A stretch of 22,688 nt of DNA, from positions 1 to 22,688 of IMG/VR virus record IMGVR_UViG_3300018080_000619; one strand, 5' to 3'. The notes beneath the pieces are model-generated. The model did no database searches. It worked only from the letters and a program-made list of their open reading frames with translations, and was not told where the DNA came from. Made by a program: the position numbers and the translations under genes. Positions 6,461-14,111 of this stretch are shown in pieces. Position 1 is the first letter of the stretch. Every line of letters begins with the position of its first letter. Source of the stretch: a virus.

Positions 6461-9280
6461 TTAGCCTATGATCTGCCGGACTTCATAACCGCGTTCTTGT
6501 ATGACGTTGAGGACGGCCTTCTGACCTTCCGGCGTGTCCAGGTATTTCTCCAGCAGCCGGTCGTCCAGGAAGTTCACTACGTTGACAGTTGGCTGGTCAC
6601 CGCCTTCAGCACCAGGCAACACCAGGCCTCCCTCCTGGAACCGCTTTGTCGGAGGCGAGAACGGTGTCAGGCCTCCCATACCAGAGAACACACCGCGTGG
6701 GATGCGACGCTGCCGCATCGCCTCGTAGACGCCGGCACCGTAGTACGCAACTGACTTGGCCGGCGCGACGAACTCGCCCTTGGACACGTATGCCGGCACG
6801 TCGTCTGCGGTTCCGGTCGTGCCCTGACGAATCAATCCGCCTTGGGCGGCACCAGGGAACTCCTGCCTGGAGATCTGCGCAATCTGGATTCCGGTCAGGA
6901 CCGCCGTGAGACCTGCCATGATGGCTCCGACGATTGGCCCGTAGTCTGCGAATCCCTTCAGGATTGCCTGCGCCGCGTTGATGATGGCCAGGGCGATGTT
7001 GGCGCGCTTCTGCTTCTCCCAGAGTTCCTTGGCCTTCTTGTATCCTTCCTTCTCCAGCTGCTGCTTCTTCTTTTGGATCTGCTCCTCGCTCGCACCTTCC
7101 TTCCGCATGTTGGACAAAATGGTCTCGATGCGATTGCGCTCGTCCGCCATCTCCTTCTGATATGCCGCGGCGTATATCTGCTGTATCTGGCCGACTATTG
7201 CGGACGCCGCGCTGAGCCAGTTGTTCAACGACTCCTGCCGCTGCTGGTCAGCCATCTGCTCCTGTTCAATGCGGTGCAGTGCGTGGGCTGCTGCGATCTC
7301 ATCCTTGGCAGCCTCGTGCTCTTCCAGCAGTGCGATCTCCTCTGACTGCCTCTGCCGCAGTGCGGCCAGCTCTGCCTCATGACGTTCCTGCAGTGACGCT
7401 GTGCCGCCGGCCACACGCTGGCCGATGCTGATGAGAATCTCCTCGCGCTTGGCTGCCTGTTCCGCCAGCTCCTCGTTCTGCTTGGCCAGGGCCTCGACTT
7501 CCTGCTGACTCAGCTTGACGTTCTCCGCCTTGGCCTCATTCAGCTTAGCCAGGATCTGCGCGTTGATTTGGCGCTTCTCGTTTTCGTCCTCAGTCAGCTG
7601 GTATATCTGCTGGAGGTACTTGATCTCCATGTCTGCGAACGCCGTCACCATCGCTCGCTTCGAGCCGTAATACTCCTCGGCCGAGACCAGGCCTTGCTTG
7701 TACGCGGCGTCCAGTTCTGCGAATGCTACCTTGGCTTGTGACGCGACGGTCCGCATCTCGGCAGCCAGGGCGGCCGCGGGCCCAGTACCAGCACCTTCGC
7801 CACCGAGGTCCGGGCCAGTCAGGTCTGGTCCCTCTTGCTGTTGCTTCTGCAGCTGCTCCAGTGTCTTTATCCAGGCGGGTGCCTCGATCTTTTGCTGGCC
7901 GGCGCCGCTGAACGTCTTGCCGATGTCCTCAACGCGTTTTTCAATCGCCTCCTGGATGGCGACCCACTCGTAGCCCAGCGTCTTCATCTGGTGAGCTGCC
8001 TCGCGGAAGTTACCAGTGATGAGACTGAATGATGCTCTGGCCAAACGGTGCACGGCCTCGATGGCGAGGATAACGTAGTCAACGATGGTGTTGACTATCC
8101 CAAGGACGATGCGCAATGTGCCAACCACGACCCGGATTCCGGATGACAGGTCAGTGATTGACGCCTTGGCCCCCTCCGCGTTGCCGGCGAACAACAGGAA
8201 CTGGTGCTGTAGCTCCTGGACCGCCGACATAATGGCTGGCCCAAAGGCTAGGATGAGATTGTCACGTACCAGGGCAATCGCGTTGGTCAGGAGCTTCGCC
8301 TGGACCGCAGGTGACTTCAGCATCTCGGAGAAGGCTGCACCCATCGCACCAGAGGAGTCGTTGATTTCGTCCAGGATGCTCTTGAACTCCTCCATCCGTT
8401 GCGACAGACCCAGGACACCTCGGGCGGCGCGAATGTCCGGGATGACCTTCTGCATCCCCTCCAGGTCGAGCTGCGCGTCAGCGATCGCCTGCATAGTCGG
8501 GATGAGACCGTTCCAGGTGATGCCGAGCCGGTCCATCTCGGCGCGTGCTTCCTTGGTTGGTGCAGCCAGTTTCGTCAGGCCGGCGCGAATAGACGTCGCT
8601 GCGATGGCGACCGGGAAACCGCCCTTGGTGAGGGTGGCCATTGCCGCAGATACTTCCTCGAGACTGACGCCGGCTGCACGGGCAATAGGTAGAATGGCGC
8701 CCAGGTTCTGCGCCAGGTCTGGGAAGGTCAAGACACCCTTCTTGACCGTCCGGAACATGATGTCGTACACGCGGTCCAGCTCGGTGATGCTGAGGCTGTA
8801 CGCGTTGATCGCGGCTATCCCGGCACGTGCCGCCGTCTGTGTGTCGGTGACACCTGCCGTGGCAGCCTGTGCTGACCGATAGAGGACGGCCAGTGCCTGG
8901 TCCGCCTCAACACCCGCGGACACGATGTCATACAAAGCGTTCGCCAATTCCTGGGAGGTCTGCGGCAGCTGTGACGTCATCTGCCTGACCGAGTCCCTCA
9001 TCTGAATGAACTGCTTCTCAGACAGGTCCATCAGCGTGTTGACCTCACGCATCTTGTTCTCAAACTGCGCGAACGCCTGGAAGGAGCGACGTGCCACAAT
9101 GACGAACCCAGCAGTCGCAGCCGTGACTGCGAGCCAGTTCTTCTTGAGACCATCCAAGGCACCACCGGCACGCTGCGCGAATCCCTTTGTCGACTTCTCC
9201 GCTACCCCCATCTTATTCTTGAGGTCGGTGATGTCGGCACGCAGCTGGATAATCAACTGGGCAATGTCAGCCTGTGGCAT
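6461..9280 (-). CDS. tail tape measure protein
   Basis: At 939 residues this is the largest gene in the window, placed directly after the tail assembly chaperones (TGA, one base, ATG). It acts inside the tail tube, where its length sets tail length; by the usual rule of about 0.15 nm per residue the tail would be roughly 140 nm (inference). The N-terminal 350 residues match the TP901-type minor tail/tape measure core (SQELANALYDIVSAGVEAD, then GITWNGLIPTMQAI). The middle (about 500-770) is rich in Ala, Glu, Gln and Lys and should form long coiled coils. A hydrophobic stretch near 772-815 (ALAIINAAQAILKGF, then PIVGAIMAGLTAVLTGI) could insert in the host membrane during DNA delivery. The C-terminus has Gly-rich segments and GQKAVLNVIQERGYEVR. 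Very secure assignment. Confidence 0.95.
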   Translation of the reverse strand: MPQADIAQLIIQLRADITDLKNKMGVAEKSTKGFAQRAGGALDGLKKNWLAVTAATAGFVIVARRSFQAFAQFENKMREVNTLMDLSEKQFIQMRDSVRQMTSQLPQTSQELANALYDIVSAGVEADQALAVLYRSAQAATAGVTDTQTAARAGIAAINAYSLSITELDRVYDIMFRTVKKGVLTFPDLAQNLGAILPIARAAGVSLEEVSAAMATLTKGGFPVAIAATSIRAGLTKLAAPTKEARAEMDRLGITWNGLIPTMQAIADAQLDLEGMQKVIPDIRAARGVLGLSQRMEEFKSILDEINDSSGAMGAAFSEMLKSPAVQAKLLTNAIALVRDNLILAFGPAIMSAVQELQHQFLLFAGNAEGAKASITDLSSGIRVVVGTLRIVLGIVNTIVDYVILAIEAVHRLARASFSLITGNFREAAHQMKTLGYEWVAIQEAIEKRVEDIGKTFSGAGQQKIEAPAWIKTLEQLQKQQQEGPDLTGPDLGGEGAGTGPAAALAAEMRTVASQAKVAFAELDAAYKQGLVSAEEYYGSKRAMVTAFADMEIKYLQQIYQLTEDENEKRQINAQILAKLNEAKAENVKLSQQEVEALAKQNEELAEQAAKREEILISIGQRVAGGTASLQERHEAELAALRQRQSEEIALLEEHEAAKDEIAAAHALHRIEQEQMADQQRQESLNNWLSAASAIVGQIQQIYAAAYQKEMADERNRIETILSNMRKEGASEEQIQKKKQQLEKEGYKKAKELWEKQKRANIALAIINAAQAILKGFADYGPIVGAIMAGLTAVLTGIQIAQISRQEFPGAAQGGLIRQGTTGTADDVPAYVSKGEFVAPAKSVAYYGAGVYEAMRQRRIPRGVFSGMGGLTPFSPPTKRFQEGGLVLPGAEGGDQPTVNVVNFLDDRLLEKYLDTPEGQKAVLNVIQERGYEVRQIIG

Positions 9281-9281
9281 G

Positions 9282-9913
9282 TCACTTTCCCTTCGCTATT
9301 TTCGCTAGCTCAGCGATCTTGTCTTTCGGACTGGCTTCAGAGGGAGAACCTCCTCCCCGAAGTTTATCTGGCGCATGGAGGGCGGTCGCAGTGCGCAGAG
9401 CCTCGGTTTGGAGATTCTCCTGTGCAGCCATGAAGTACGTCTCCACCTTATCGATGCTGTACTCATACAACACGTCGTGTTCAGAATGACCACGAGCTAT
9501 GAGGGCTTCGACGGCCCGGACGAGTTCCCACTCGACATCGAGAGGGCGAGTCCCTGGAGTACCTCGCTCGCCGGGCCCAACAAGTTTTTTAGGTGGTTGA
9601 TGTTCTGACGCATGATGGTCAGGGCAATTATCGTCGCGTCACCAAAAGGAATCTGACCCGCCTCCTCCGTATCCACCCCCAAGGTCACCGCAATGAACCG
9701 TGACAGGCGAGGAGCAATCGCCTTCACTACTGCCATCGGGTTCTCCTGGAACTGGTCCATCGTCAGACCAGCCACGACCAGTTCCCTGGCCGTCGCATCA
9801 ATGTCCTCTGCCAACTCGACTGCCTGGGCGAGAGTCCACGGCCGTATCACGTGGCCACAGACCTCCTGCTCAGGTATCAGTGTTGTCACATCTGCCTTCT
9901 TACCCTTGTTCAT
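9282..9913 (-). CDS. tail assembly chaperone long form (gpG-T), made by -1 frameshift
   Basis: This is the long form of the tail chaperone, expected from a -1 ribosomal slip at the A AAA AAC heptamer (9590-9584). After the slip the frame reads LVGPGERGTPG, then ELVRAVEALIARGHSEHD, LYEYSIDKVETYFMAAQ and on to a TGA at 9282. The slip adds 100 residues, for about 210 in total from the ATG at 9913. The added tail is rich in charged helix-forming residues and has no credible start or ribosome site of its own, as expected for a T-type extension. In lambda and many siphophages the G and G-T forms coat the tape measure and recruit tail tube subunits; both are absent from the finished virion. The tape measure ATG lies one base after this stop. 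Confidence 0.85.
9497..9913 (-). CDS. tail assembly chaperone short form (gpG-like)
   Basis: The zero-frame product is 138 residues from the ATG at 9913 to a TAG. It lies between the major tail protein and the tape measure, the fixed place of the tail assembly chaperone. A helical segment (TLAQAVELAEDIDATARELV) and a central IAPRLSRFIAVTLGVD segment fit a small chaperone that binds the tape measure. A GTG at 9916 is also in frame, but GGAGGG lies seven bases ahead of the ATG at 9913, so I prefer that start. The last 28 codons follow the slippery site and end in a Ser-Gly-Pro-rich tail, which is typical of unslipped chaperone forms. Sequence similarity to known gpG proteins is not obvious by eye; the call rests on position and frameshift. 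Confidence 0.85.
   Translation of the reverse strand: MNKGKKADVTTLIPEQEVCGHVIRPWTLAQAVELAEDIDATARELVVAGLTMDQFQENPMAVVKAIAPRLSRFIAVTLGVDTEEAGQIPFGDATIIALTIMRQNINHLKNLLGPASEVLQGLALSMSSGNSSGPSKPS
9545..9590 (-). promoter_or_regulatory. programmed -1 frameshift site (A AAA AAC plus downstream stem)
   Basis: The minus strand has CTA AAA AAC in the zero frame, so A-AAA-AAC (9590-9584) is a canonical X-XXY-YYZ slippery heptamer in the correct register. Eleven bases downstream GGCGAG (9572-9567) can pair perfectly with CTCGCC (9550-9545) across a 16-base loop. GAGG in that loop could also pair with a CCTC at the base of the stem as a pseudoknot, which is speculative. The -1 frame is open from here to 9282. 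Confidence 0.85.
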
Positions 9914-9940
9914 CACACGCCCTCCAGTGAGTTACGATGA

Positions 9941-10735
9941 CTACGAAGCGGCTGCTTCGTTGGTCGTCTTGTCGTACAGCACGAACCACGGCTCACTTGC
10001 GTGACCCGCAGCGTCCTTGAGCACTTCCATCTCGAACGGAATCTGGCCCCACTCCTCCGTGATCCACGGGATGTCGCCGGACGGCTTGATCTTCACCTTC
10101 CAGATCTCCATCTCGTACGTCGGACCAACAGCAGGAGCACCCACGAAGCGAAGGTAGCCCTCGATGGTGCTGTCGCTCAGTGCACTCACCTTCGGGTATT
10201 CCGTTGCGTCGTGGTTGTAGTCGACCAGTAGCGCCTGGCCTTCACTGATGCCGCCGCCAACGGTGGCCATGATACGGCCAATCGCGGTGTCGACTGTGAA
10301 GTCGGTGCCTTCCACGTACGTCACCGTGCCGGTCTGATCCGTCACGTTCACCGAGTGGACATTGCGCTTGGTCAACTCTGACCACTTGCCCAACCTTCCG
10401 GTGATGGGCTCGTTGGTCTGGTGACCGGTCGACTGCGTGTAGCTGGCCTCTCCTCCATCGTTCATCAGCGCGAGCTTCAGGTTCTCCCTGGAGTACTCGT
10501 CCAGGGTGAATGAACCAGTGAAACCAATGGAGGTATCGACACTCTTGTCCTTCTCCCTGATGCCGCTCATCGACTCGTAGTGATCGAGAGACTCGATCGC
10601 CGGAGTCAGGGTGAACGCGGGAGTATTCCCGAGGTCGATTTCGCCCGTCCGATTCCCATCAGAGTCGAGGCGGTCGAAGTAGACCTTGCCTTTTCCCAAG
10701 ATGTAGTTGTCGGTGTCGGGACCGAAACGTGACAT
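9941..10735 (-). CDS. major tail (tube) protein
   Basis: A 264-residue protein, the building block of the tail tube. It follows the tail terminator and precedes the chaperones, the standard place for this gene. The N-terminus NYILGKGKVYFDRLD, followed by a GNTPAFTLTPAIESLDHYES segment, is characteristic of siphophage major tail proteins: a beta strand, an acidic turn, then the S-x-x-x-L-x-H-x-x-S block. A second part (GTVTYVEGTDFTVDTAIGRI) resembles the strand-rich region that continues the tube fold. The C-terminus ends Asn-Glu-Ala-Ala-Ala-Ser before TAG; readthrough would add only three codons before a TAA. The start has a GGGGGTG purine run upstream, in an eleven-base gap after the previous gene. 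A strong assignment. Confidence 0.9.
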   Translation of the reverse strand: MSRFGPDTDNYILGKGKVYFDRLDSDGNRTGEIDLGNTPAFTLTPAIESLDHYESMSGIREKDKSVDTSIGFTGSFTLDEYSRENLKLALMNDGGEASYTQSTGHQTNEPITGRLGKWSELTKRNVHSVNVTDQTGTVTYVEGTDFTVDTAIGRIMATVGGGISEGQALLVDYNHDATEYPKVSALSDSTIEGYLRFVGAPAVGPTYEMEIWKVKIKPSGDIPWITEEWGQIPFEMEVLKDAAGHASEPWFVLYDKTTNEAAAS

Positions 10736-10746
10736 AAAGTCACCCC

Positions 10747-11214
10747 CTAGTAGTTAAGTTGAGTGAACGGGTCGGCGTACTTGGTCAGGTAGCGGATCTC
10801 CAACCGCATGGTCAGTCCACCCAGGCCAAGAATTGAGTCGTCTTCCTCGTCCTCTAGAATGACGTAGAACTTGTCCGCACCAATCTCTCTGGTTACAGCG
10901 CGCAGCGCACGCAGGGAGCTTGCGTCGCCGTACAGCCGTTCCTTGATCTTACCGCGAAGGTTCTCCGCCTGCTTGTTGTAGTCTCTTCCTTCACACCATA
11001 TCGCTATGCTCGCTGAGATCGTACCGGCCTCCAACCGGCTACGGGCTTCGATGTATTCTGTGTCATCCCACACGAATGCCAGTGGGTACTTGGCAGTGTC
11101 CTGGTCGATGACCGCAGGTGGTCTTCCCTCAACCATCTCCGGGTCGAAGTCCGTGACCGACTTCACGTCAGTCACCAGTGCTTCCATGATTTGGATCTTG
11201 ATTGTGTCAGCCAC
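10747..11214 (-). CDS. tail terminator-like protein
   Basis: A 155-residue protein directly before the major tail protein, where siphophages encode the terminator that caps the tail tube and joins it to the neck. It begins ADTIKIQIMEALVTDVKSV and has GRPPAVI, then PLAFVWDDTEYIEARSR, a layout seen in terminator and minor tail-U-like proteins: an N-terminal helix, a strand with W-D-D, then I-x-I-W-C-E-G. The start is a GTG at 11214 with CGGAG eight bases upstream, overlapping the stop of the upstream neck gene by eight bases. It ends with TAG, which indicates TAG is a working stop in this phage because readthrough would run far into the next gene in another frame. Assigned by position plus pattern; not a sure family call. 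Confidence 0.75.
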   Translation of the reverse strand: MADTIKIQIMEALVTDVKSVTDFDPEMVEGRPPAVIDQDTAKYPLAFVWDDTEYIEARSRLEAGTISASIAIWCEGRDYNKQAENLRGKIKERLYGDASSLRALRAVTREIGADKFYVILEDEEDDSILGLGGLTMRLEIRYLTKYADPFTQLNY

Positions 11215-11836
11215 GTTGCAACTCCGTGATGATGTCTATGGGTATCTGCCGTTTGACTTGTTTGACCTTCTGCCTCGGGTCCACCCGAGCCTTGATGACC
11301 ACCTTCTTCTTCAGTACGAACAACGGGACCAGGTTGCCGAACGTCTGGCCGGCACTCTTGCCCTTCTGCCGCACACGGCGACCCATGATTAGCAGGTTGC
11401 CGCTCCTGGACTTCATCACAAACGTGTCACCGAACACACCGCTGCGTGCGCTTCCCCTGGCCACACCAGCCTTAGTCTTGGCTGCGTCCAACGGGATGGT
11501 CAGGTAGCGCACGTTCTTCGGGCGGATGACGGTCTTCCGTCCACGCCTCCCAATGTGCACCCTGGCGTACGCCGTGCCAGCCGTGACGCCAGCCTCGACT
11601 CCAGTGGACGTGACCACCGCTCGCTTCGCCTTGACGTTCTGCCGCAGCTTGCCGCTTCTGACCGACACCGACTTGGACGACGTGGGCCCGGACAAGTCCT
11701 CAGTTCGTATGCGACTGACCAGGAGGACAACGGCCAGGTTGAACGACTTCTTGGTGGCACGAATGACCTTCGCCCTGCTGTACTTCCGCAGCAGCTTCTC
11801 GACCTCCTTCTTGCCAAGTACATTGAAGCTAAGCAC
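11207..11836 (-). CDS. neck protein, HK97 gp10-like
   Basis: A strongly basic 209-residue protein between the connector-region genes and the tail terminator, the usual position of HK97 gp10-like neck proteins that help join head and tail. The N-terminus (LSFNVLGKKEVEKLLRKY) is the usual G-x-x-x-L-x-x-x-L helix. A SVSVRSGKLRQNVKAKR segment matches the s-G-x-L-r-x-s motif of this family, and TAYARVHIG the Y-a-x-x-h-x-G element. The frame extends to an ATG at 11869, but I chose the GTG at 11836: it has GGAGG nine bases upstream and overlaps the previous gene's TAG by eight bases, while the longer start would overlap it by 41. Length is a little above the typical 130-180 residues. Confidence 0.8.
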   Translation of the reverse strand: MLSFNVLGKKEVEKLLRKYSRAKVIRATKKSFNLAVVLLVSRIRTEDLSGPTSSKSVSVRSGKLRQNVKAKRAVVTSTGVEAGVTAGTAYARVHIGRRGRKTVIRPKNVRYLTIPLDAAKTKAGVARGSARSGVFGDTFVMKSRSGNLLIMGRRVRQKGKSAGQTFGNLVPLFVLKKKVVIKARVDPRQKVKQVKRQIPIDIITELQRG

Positions 11837-12041
11837 CCTGCACGTCCTCCAGTGAAAGTGCTGAGTCATCCGGCGTCACCGGCTCCAGGTAGTTGTTGTC
11901 CTTCAACCACTCGGCTGCCGCGATACCGATAGTGTACTCCCGGCCGCTCGCCATCGTCACCTGGACGAACGTGCCGCCAGTGTCCAGCGTCCTGAGGAGA
12001 TCTTGCTCCTCGTCCTCGGTCAAGACTGTCGGGTCCGCCAT
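11829..12041 (-). CDS. small hypothetical protein in the neck region
   Basis: A 70-residue acidic protein of unknown function that begins MADPTVLTEDEEQDLLRTL and has a short strand-like part FVQVTMASGREYTIGI followed by AAEWLKDNNYLEPV. I do not recognise a family. The frame is open back to 12176, but the ATG at 12041 fits best: it overlaps the upstream TGA by one base (TGATG), and GGAG lies nearby. Its stop is a TAG overlapping the next gene's GTG start. Position among head-tail joining genes suggests a small accessory neck or head-completion protein. That is inference only. Confidence 0.65.
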   Translation of the reverse strand: MADPTVLTEDEEQDLLRTLDTGGTFVQVTMASGREYTIGIAAAEWLKDNNYLEPVTPDDSALSLEDVQGA

Positions 12042-12331
12042 CAGTCGTTCTCCAGTAGGTGTGACGTAAGCATCCGCACGTCCTTTTGCGTCTGCTCCGC
12101 GGTCTTCAGGATGGTGGCACGCTGTTCCTTCGCTTCGTCCAGGCGTGTCTCCACCAGTTTGTGCTTCTCCTGGCACAGATCCTTACGTACGTACTTCCCG
12201 TTGCCAGAGTTGTCACTTGTCTTGGTGCCGACCAGCTTCAATATCAGCTGCGCCCCCTCACGCACCACGATTCCAAACAGCGTCGCGATGAGTGCGATGA
12301 TTGCAGCCGTGACTGGGTTGATGCCTTCCAC
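12041..12331 (-). CDS. small membrane protein with N-terminal TM helix and charged tail
   Basis: A 96-residue protein with one strong hydrophobic segment near its N-terminus (residues about 6-32, including TAAIIALIATLFGIVVREG) and then a long charged, likely helical coiled-coil tail (EKHKLVETRLDEAKEQRATI). The start is a GTG at 12331 with GGAGGT six bases upstream, a strong ribosome site. It overlaps the next gene by one base. Single-span small phage membrane proteins are often holins or lysis accessories, but the layout (TM first, coil after) differs from XhlA, whose TM is C-terminal, and no endolysin is in the window. A membrane-anchored accessory factor expressed with the neck genes is equally possible. 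I cannot choose between these. Confidence 0.7.
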   Translation of the reverse strand: MEGINPVTAAIIALIATLFGIVVREGAQLILKLVGTKTSDNSGNGKYVRKDLCQEKHKLVETRLDEAKEQRATILKTAEQTQKDVRMLTSHLLEND

Positions 12332-12343
12332 CGTCTACCTCCA

Positions 12344-12682
12344 TCAGAGCGTGTAGTATTTGTGACGGTCAATGGCTATCTGCACGTCAGACAACCACTC
12401 GGCCACCTCCATCTTCGACAGCGTGCCATCCGGTGCAGTTACCGACACCAGGCCAAGGTCCTGGCGCCGACTGAACTCGTAGGCACACTGCTTCATCAGC
12501 GGCCGCTTCAGTGCGGCCGGCATGTCACCCGCGTCCTCGATGTCGTCGTTGTCCATGTAGTCCACGGCGATGGCGAGCACATCGTCAATGATGCTGGTCA
12601 GCACCGCGTCGTAGCCGCTGATGCTGTTCAGCTTCTGAAGGTAGTTGGCCTTCAACTCGGCAACCGTGATTGACACGCTCAT
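12344..12682 (-). CDS. head-tail connector (gp6-like) protein
   Basis: A 112-residue, mostly helical protein that begins the neck module. It has the shape of gp6-type head-tail connectors that bind the portal vertex after packaging: an N-terminal helix (VAELKANYLQKLN), an acidic stretch with two helices, then LKRPLMKQCAYEFSRRQD, which matches the k-x-A-i-x-x-q-x-a-y-x-x-x-R-R pattern, and a C-terminal AEWLSDVQIAIDRHKYYTL. The ATG overlaps the upstream CgeB-like gene by four bases (ATGA) even though that gene belongs to the sugar block, so the block and the neck genes form one translational chain. In phages without such a block the connector gene normally follows the capsid gene closely. Confidence 0.75.
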   Translation of the reverse strand: MSVSITVAELKANYLQKLNSISGYDAVLTSIIDDVLAIAVDYMDNDDIEDAGDMPAALKRPLMKQCAYEFSRRQDLGLVSVTAPDGTLSKMEVAEWLSDVQIAIDRHKYYTL

Positions 12683-13542
12683 GTCACCACTCCTTCCTCA
12701 ATCATCCAGCGGGCCCGCGCGTCATACGAGTGCTTGCGCTGGACCTGGTGGCAGCCGTTCGCCGCGATGGCCTCACGCTCGTGCGGGTGTGTGAGATAGT
12801 AGTCGATCTTCTTCAGGCACTCGTCAACGCTGCGGTAGACGTCCAGGTGGACACCAGGCGTGAACATGTTCAGCAGGTTGTCCGTTGGATTCGTCAGCAG
12901 GAACGTGCCGGCGCCCATGGTCTCATATGTTCGGTAGTTGAGGTCGACGCTGTAGTTGCGATTCAGGTGGATGCGGTAGCTGCGAACGGCCTCGACCATC
13001 GCGTCGCCCAGGACGCGGATGTCGGTCTGTATACGGGCCCGTTTCGCGACCTTCTCGTAGAACGGCCGGCGACCTGTCACCCAGGAGCCGCAGAAACCCA
13101 CGTCGTGCCGCTTCTCGCCGCGTCTGACAGGCTGTATCAGGTCGGACGGGTAGGCGTTAGGGCACCAGCGCGCCTGGCGACCTGGGCCCTTCAGCGCATT
13201 CACGTGCGCGGCTACCGAACACAGGACCATGCTGAACTTGTAGGCGTCACACTCCTGGACGTGACGGTTCATCGCGACGTGACTGTCGACGCACCAGAAC
13301 ACCCGGGGCCCGTGGAAGTGACGCAGCGTCCGCGGCAGCCACTTCGTCATCCCGTAGTTCTCGACAACCAGGACAGTCGTGGCTGCCGCCAGGAGCTCGT
13401 TGAACGCGGCGAACGACTCGTACCCAAGGCCGGTGACCTGGTTCGGGATGCCCTGCCTGGTGAACGCACGTGACAAGCACTCGCACTCGCGGTACTCACG
13501 GTTCTCAGGGTGCTTCCCACGGCTTTGGATTATCAGGAGCAT
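12679..13542 (-). CDS. CgeB-like glycosyltransferase (GT-B)
   Basis: A 287-residue GT-B type glycosyltransferase, the last gene of the sugar block. The C-terminal half carries NYSVDLNYRTYETMGAGTFL, then a run reaching LLNMFTPGVHLDVYRSVDE, and HPHEREAIAANGCHQVQRKH. This is the classic arrangement of CgeB/DUF3880-type transferases (N-x-R-x-y-E-x-m-a-s-G...L-t-n, a later G-x-h-l-x-x-y...L, then the h-p-x-e-r-x-x-i-a-x-x-g-x-x-x-v-x-x-x-h-s-y motif). The N-terminal domain is short but folds as a Rossmann-like half with VLVVENYG. The enzyme would transfer a nucleotide-activated sugar onto a glycan or protein acceptor in the cytoplasm; donor and acceptor are unknown. GGAG lies six bases ahead of ATG 13542, inside the end of the upstream gene (10-base overlap). 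Confidence 0.85.
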   Translation of the reverse strand: MLLIIQSRGKHPENREYRECECLSRAFTRQGIPNQVTGLGYESFAAFNELLAAATTVLVVENYGMTKWLPRTLRHFHGPRVFWCVDSHVAMNRHVQECDAYKFSMVLCSVAAHVNALKGPGRQARWCPNAYPSDLIQPVRRGEKRHDVGFCGSWVTGRRPFYEKVAKRARIQTDIRVLGDAMVEAVRSYRIHLNRNYSVDLNYRTYETMGAGTFLLTNPTDNLLNMFTPGVHLDVYRSVDECLKKIDYYLTHPHEREAIAANGCHQVQRKHSYDARARWMIEEGVVT

Positions 13543-14111
13543 CGTATCTCCGTGACGTCAGGTAGCTGTTCAATCAGCAGTGTCATTGGTCCAAACATTC
13601 GGTTGATTGCGACACGGTTCGTCGCGGTCAGTTGTTCCTTCCAGTTGCTCGCTCGAGGCGCGAACTCGAACGGCTTGTCCTGACCCACCCACTCCTGCAT
13701 GCGCTGGCGAACCGCCGGCTTGCTCAGTGCCTCATACCGCACGAACATAATGTCGTAGTTGCGCGGGTGATGTGTGAGCCAGCCCTTCAGATGCTCGTAC
13801 AACATGTACGCGTCGTACTCGTCCTGGAGGTAGTCAACGACCGTCCACTCCTTGCGCTGCGCCAGGTACTTCACGTTGCCGCTGACGTGCTTGCAGTGTT
13901 CGTATGGTGCCTTCATGAATCCACGTCGGAAGAAGGACATCAGCTGGTTGCGTGGGTCCCCGAAGACGTACATGAACCGCTGCCTGCCGATATGCACAAT
14001 CGGTGAGCGCGTGTGCGGACTCATGCGTGACTGGCTCCAGTACGGACGACCCCACTCCTCTATGGCGTAGGTTCCGACTCCTCCAGTCGAGAGCAGGTGC
14101 AGGTTGTTCAT
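13533..14111 (-). CDS. sulfotransferase-like protein
   Basis: A 192-residue protein that looks like a compact sulfotransferase. LHLLSTGGVGTYAIEEW (residues 4-20) can be the 5'-phosphosulfate-binding loop, a GG-x-G-T version of the P-loop. RFMYVFGDPRNQLMSFFRRG (45-64) matches the 3'-phosphate-binding R-D-P-r-d-x-x-x-S-x-x-R-R element, although a Gly replaces the usual Arg before Asp. YDIMFVRYEAL and a later ASNWKEQLT fit the E-x-L and x-W-K segments near the end of the fold. It would move a sulfate from PAPS to a sugar hydroxyl. At about 190 residues it is shorter than the usual 250-300. It overlaps both neighbours by 4 and 10 bases. No PAPS synthesis gene is visible, so PAPS would come from the host. 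Confidence 0.65.
   Translation of the reverse strand: MNNLHLLSTGGVGTYAIEEWGRPYWSQSRMSPHTRSPIVHIGRQRFMYVFGDPRNQLMSFFRRGFMKAPYEHCKHVSGNVKYLAQRKEWTVVDYLQDEYDAYMLYEHLKGWLTHHPRNYDIMFVRYEALSKPAVRQRMQEWVGQDKPFEFAPRASNWKEQLTATNRVAINRMFGPMTLLIEQLPDVTEIRCS

Noticed and set aside
9305-9493. A separate small gene downstream of the short chaperone form
   Set aside because: This frame is just the zero frame after the chaperone TAG. Its product is rich in Arg, Ser and Pro without a ribosome site, while the -1 frame gives a chaperone-like extension reaching the tape measure.
9932-9943. Readthrough of the major tail protein TAG as a regulated extension
   Set aside because: The frame meets TAA after only two sense codons, so no added domain would result.
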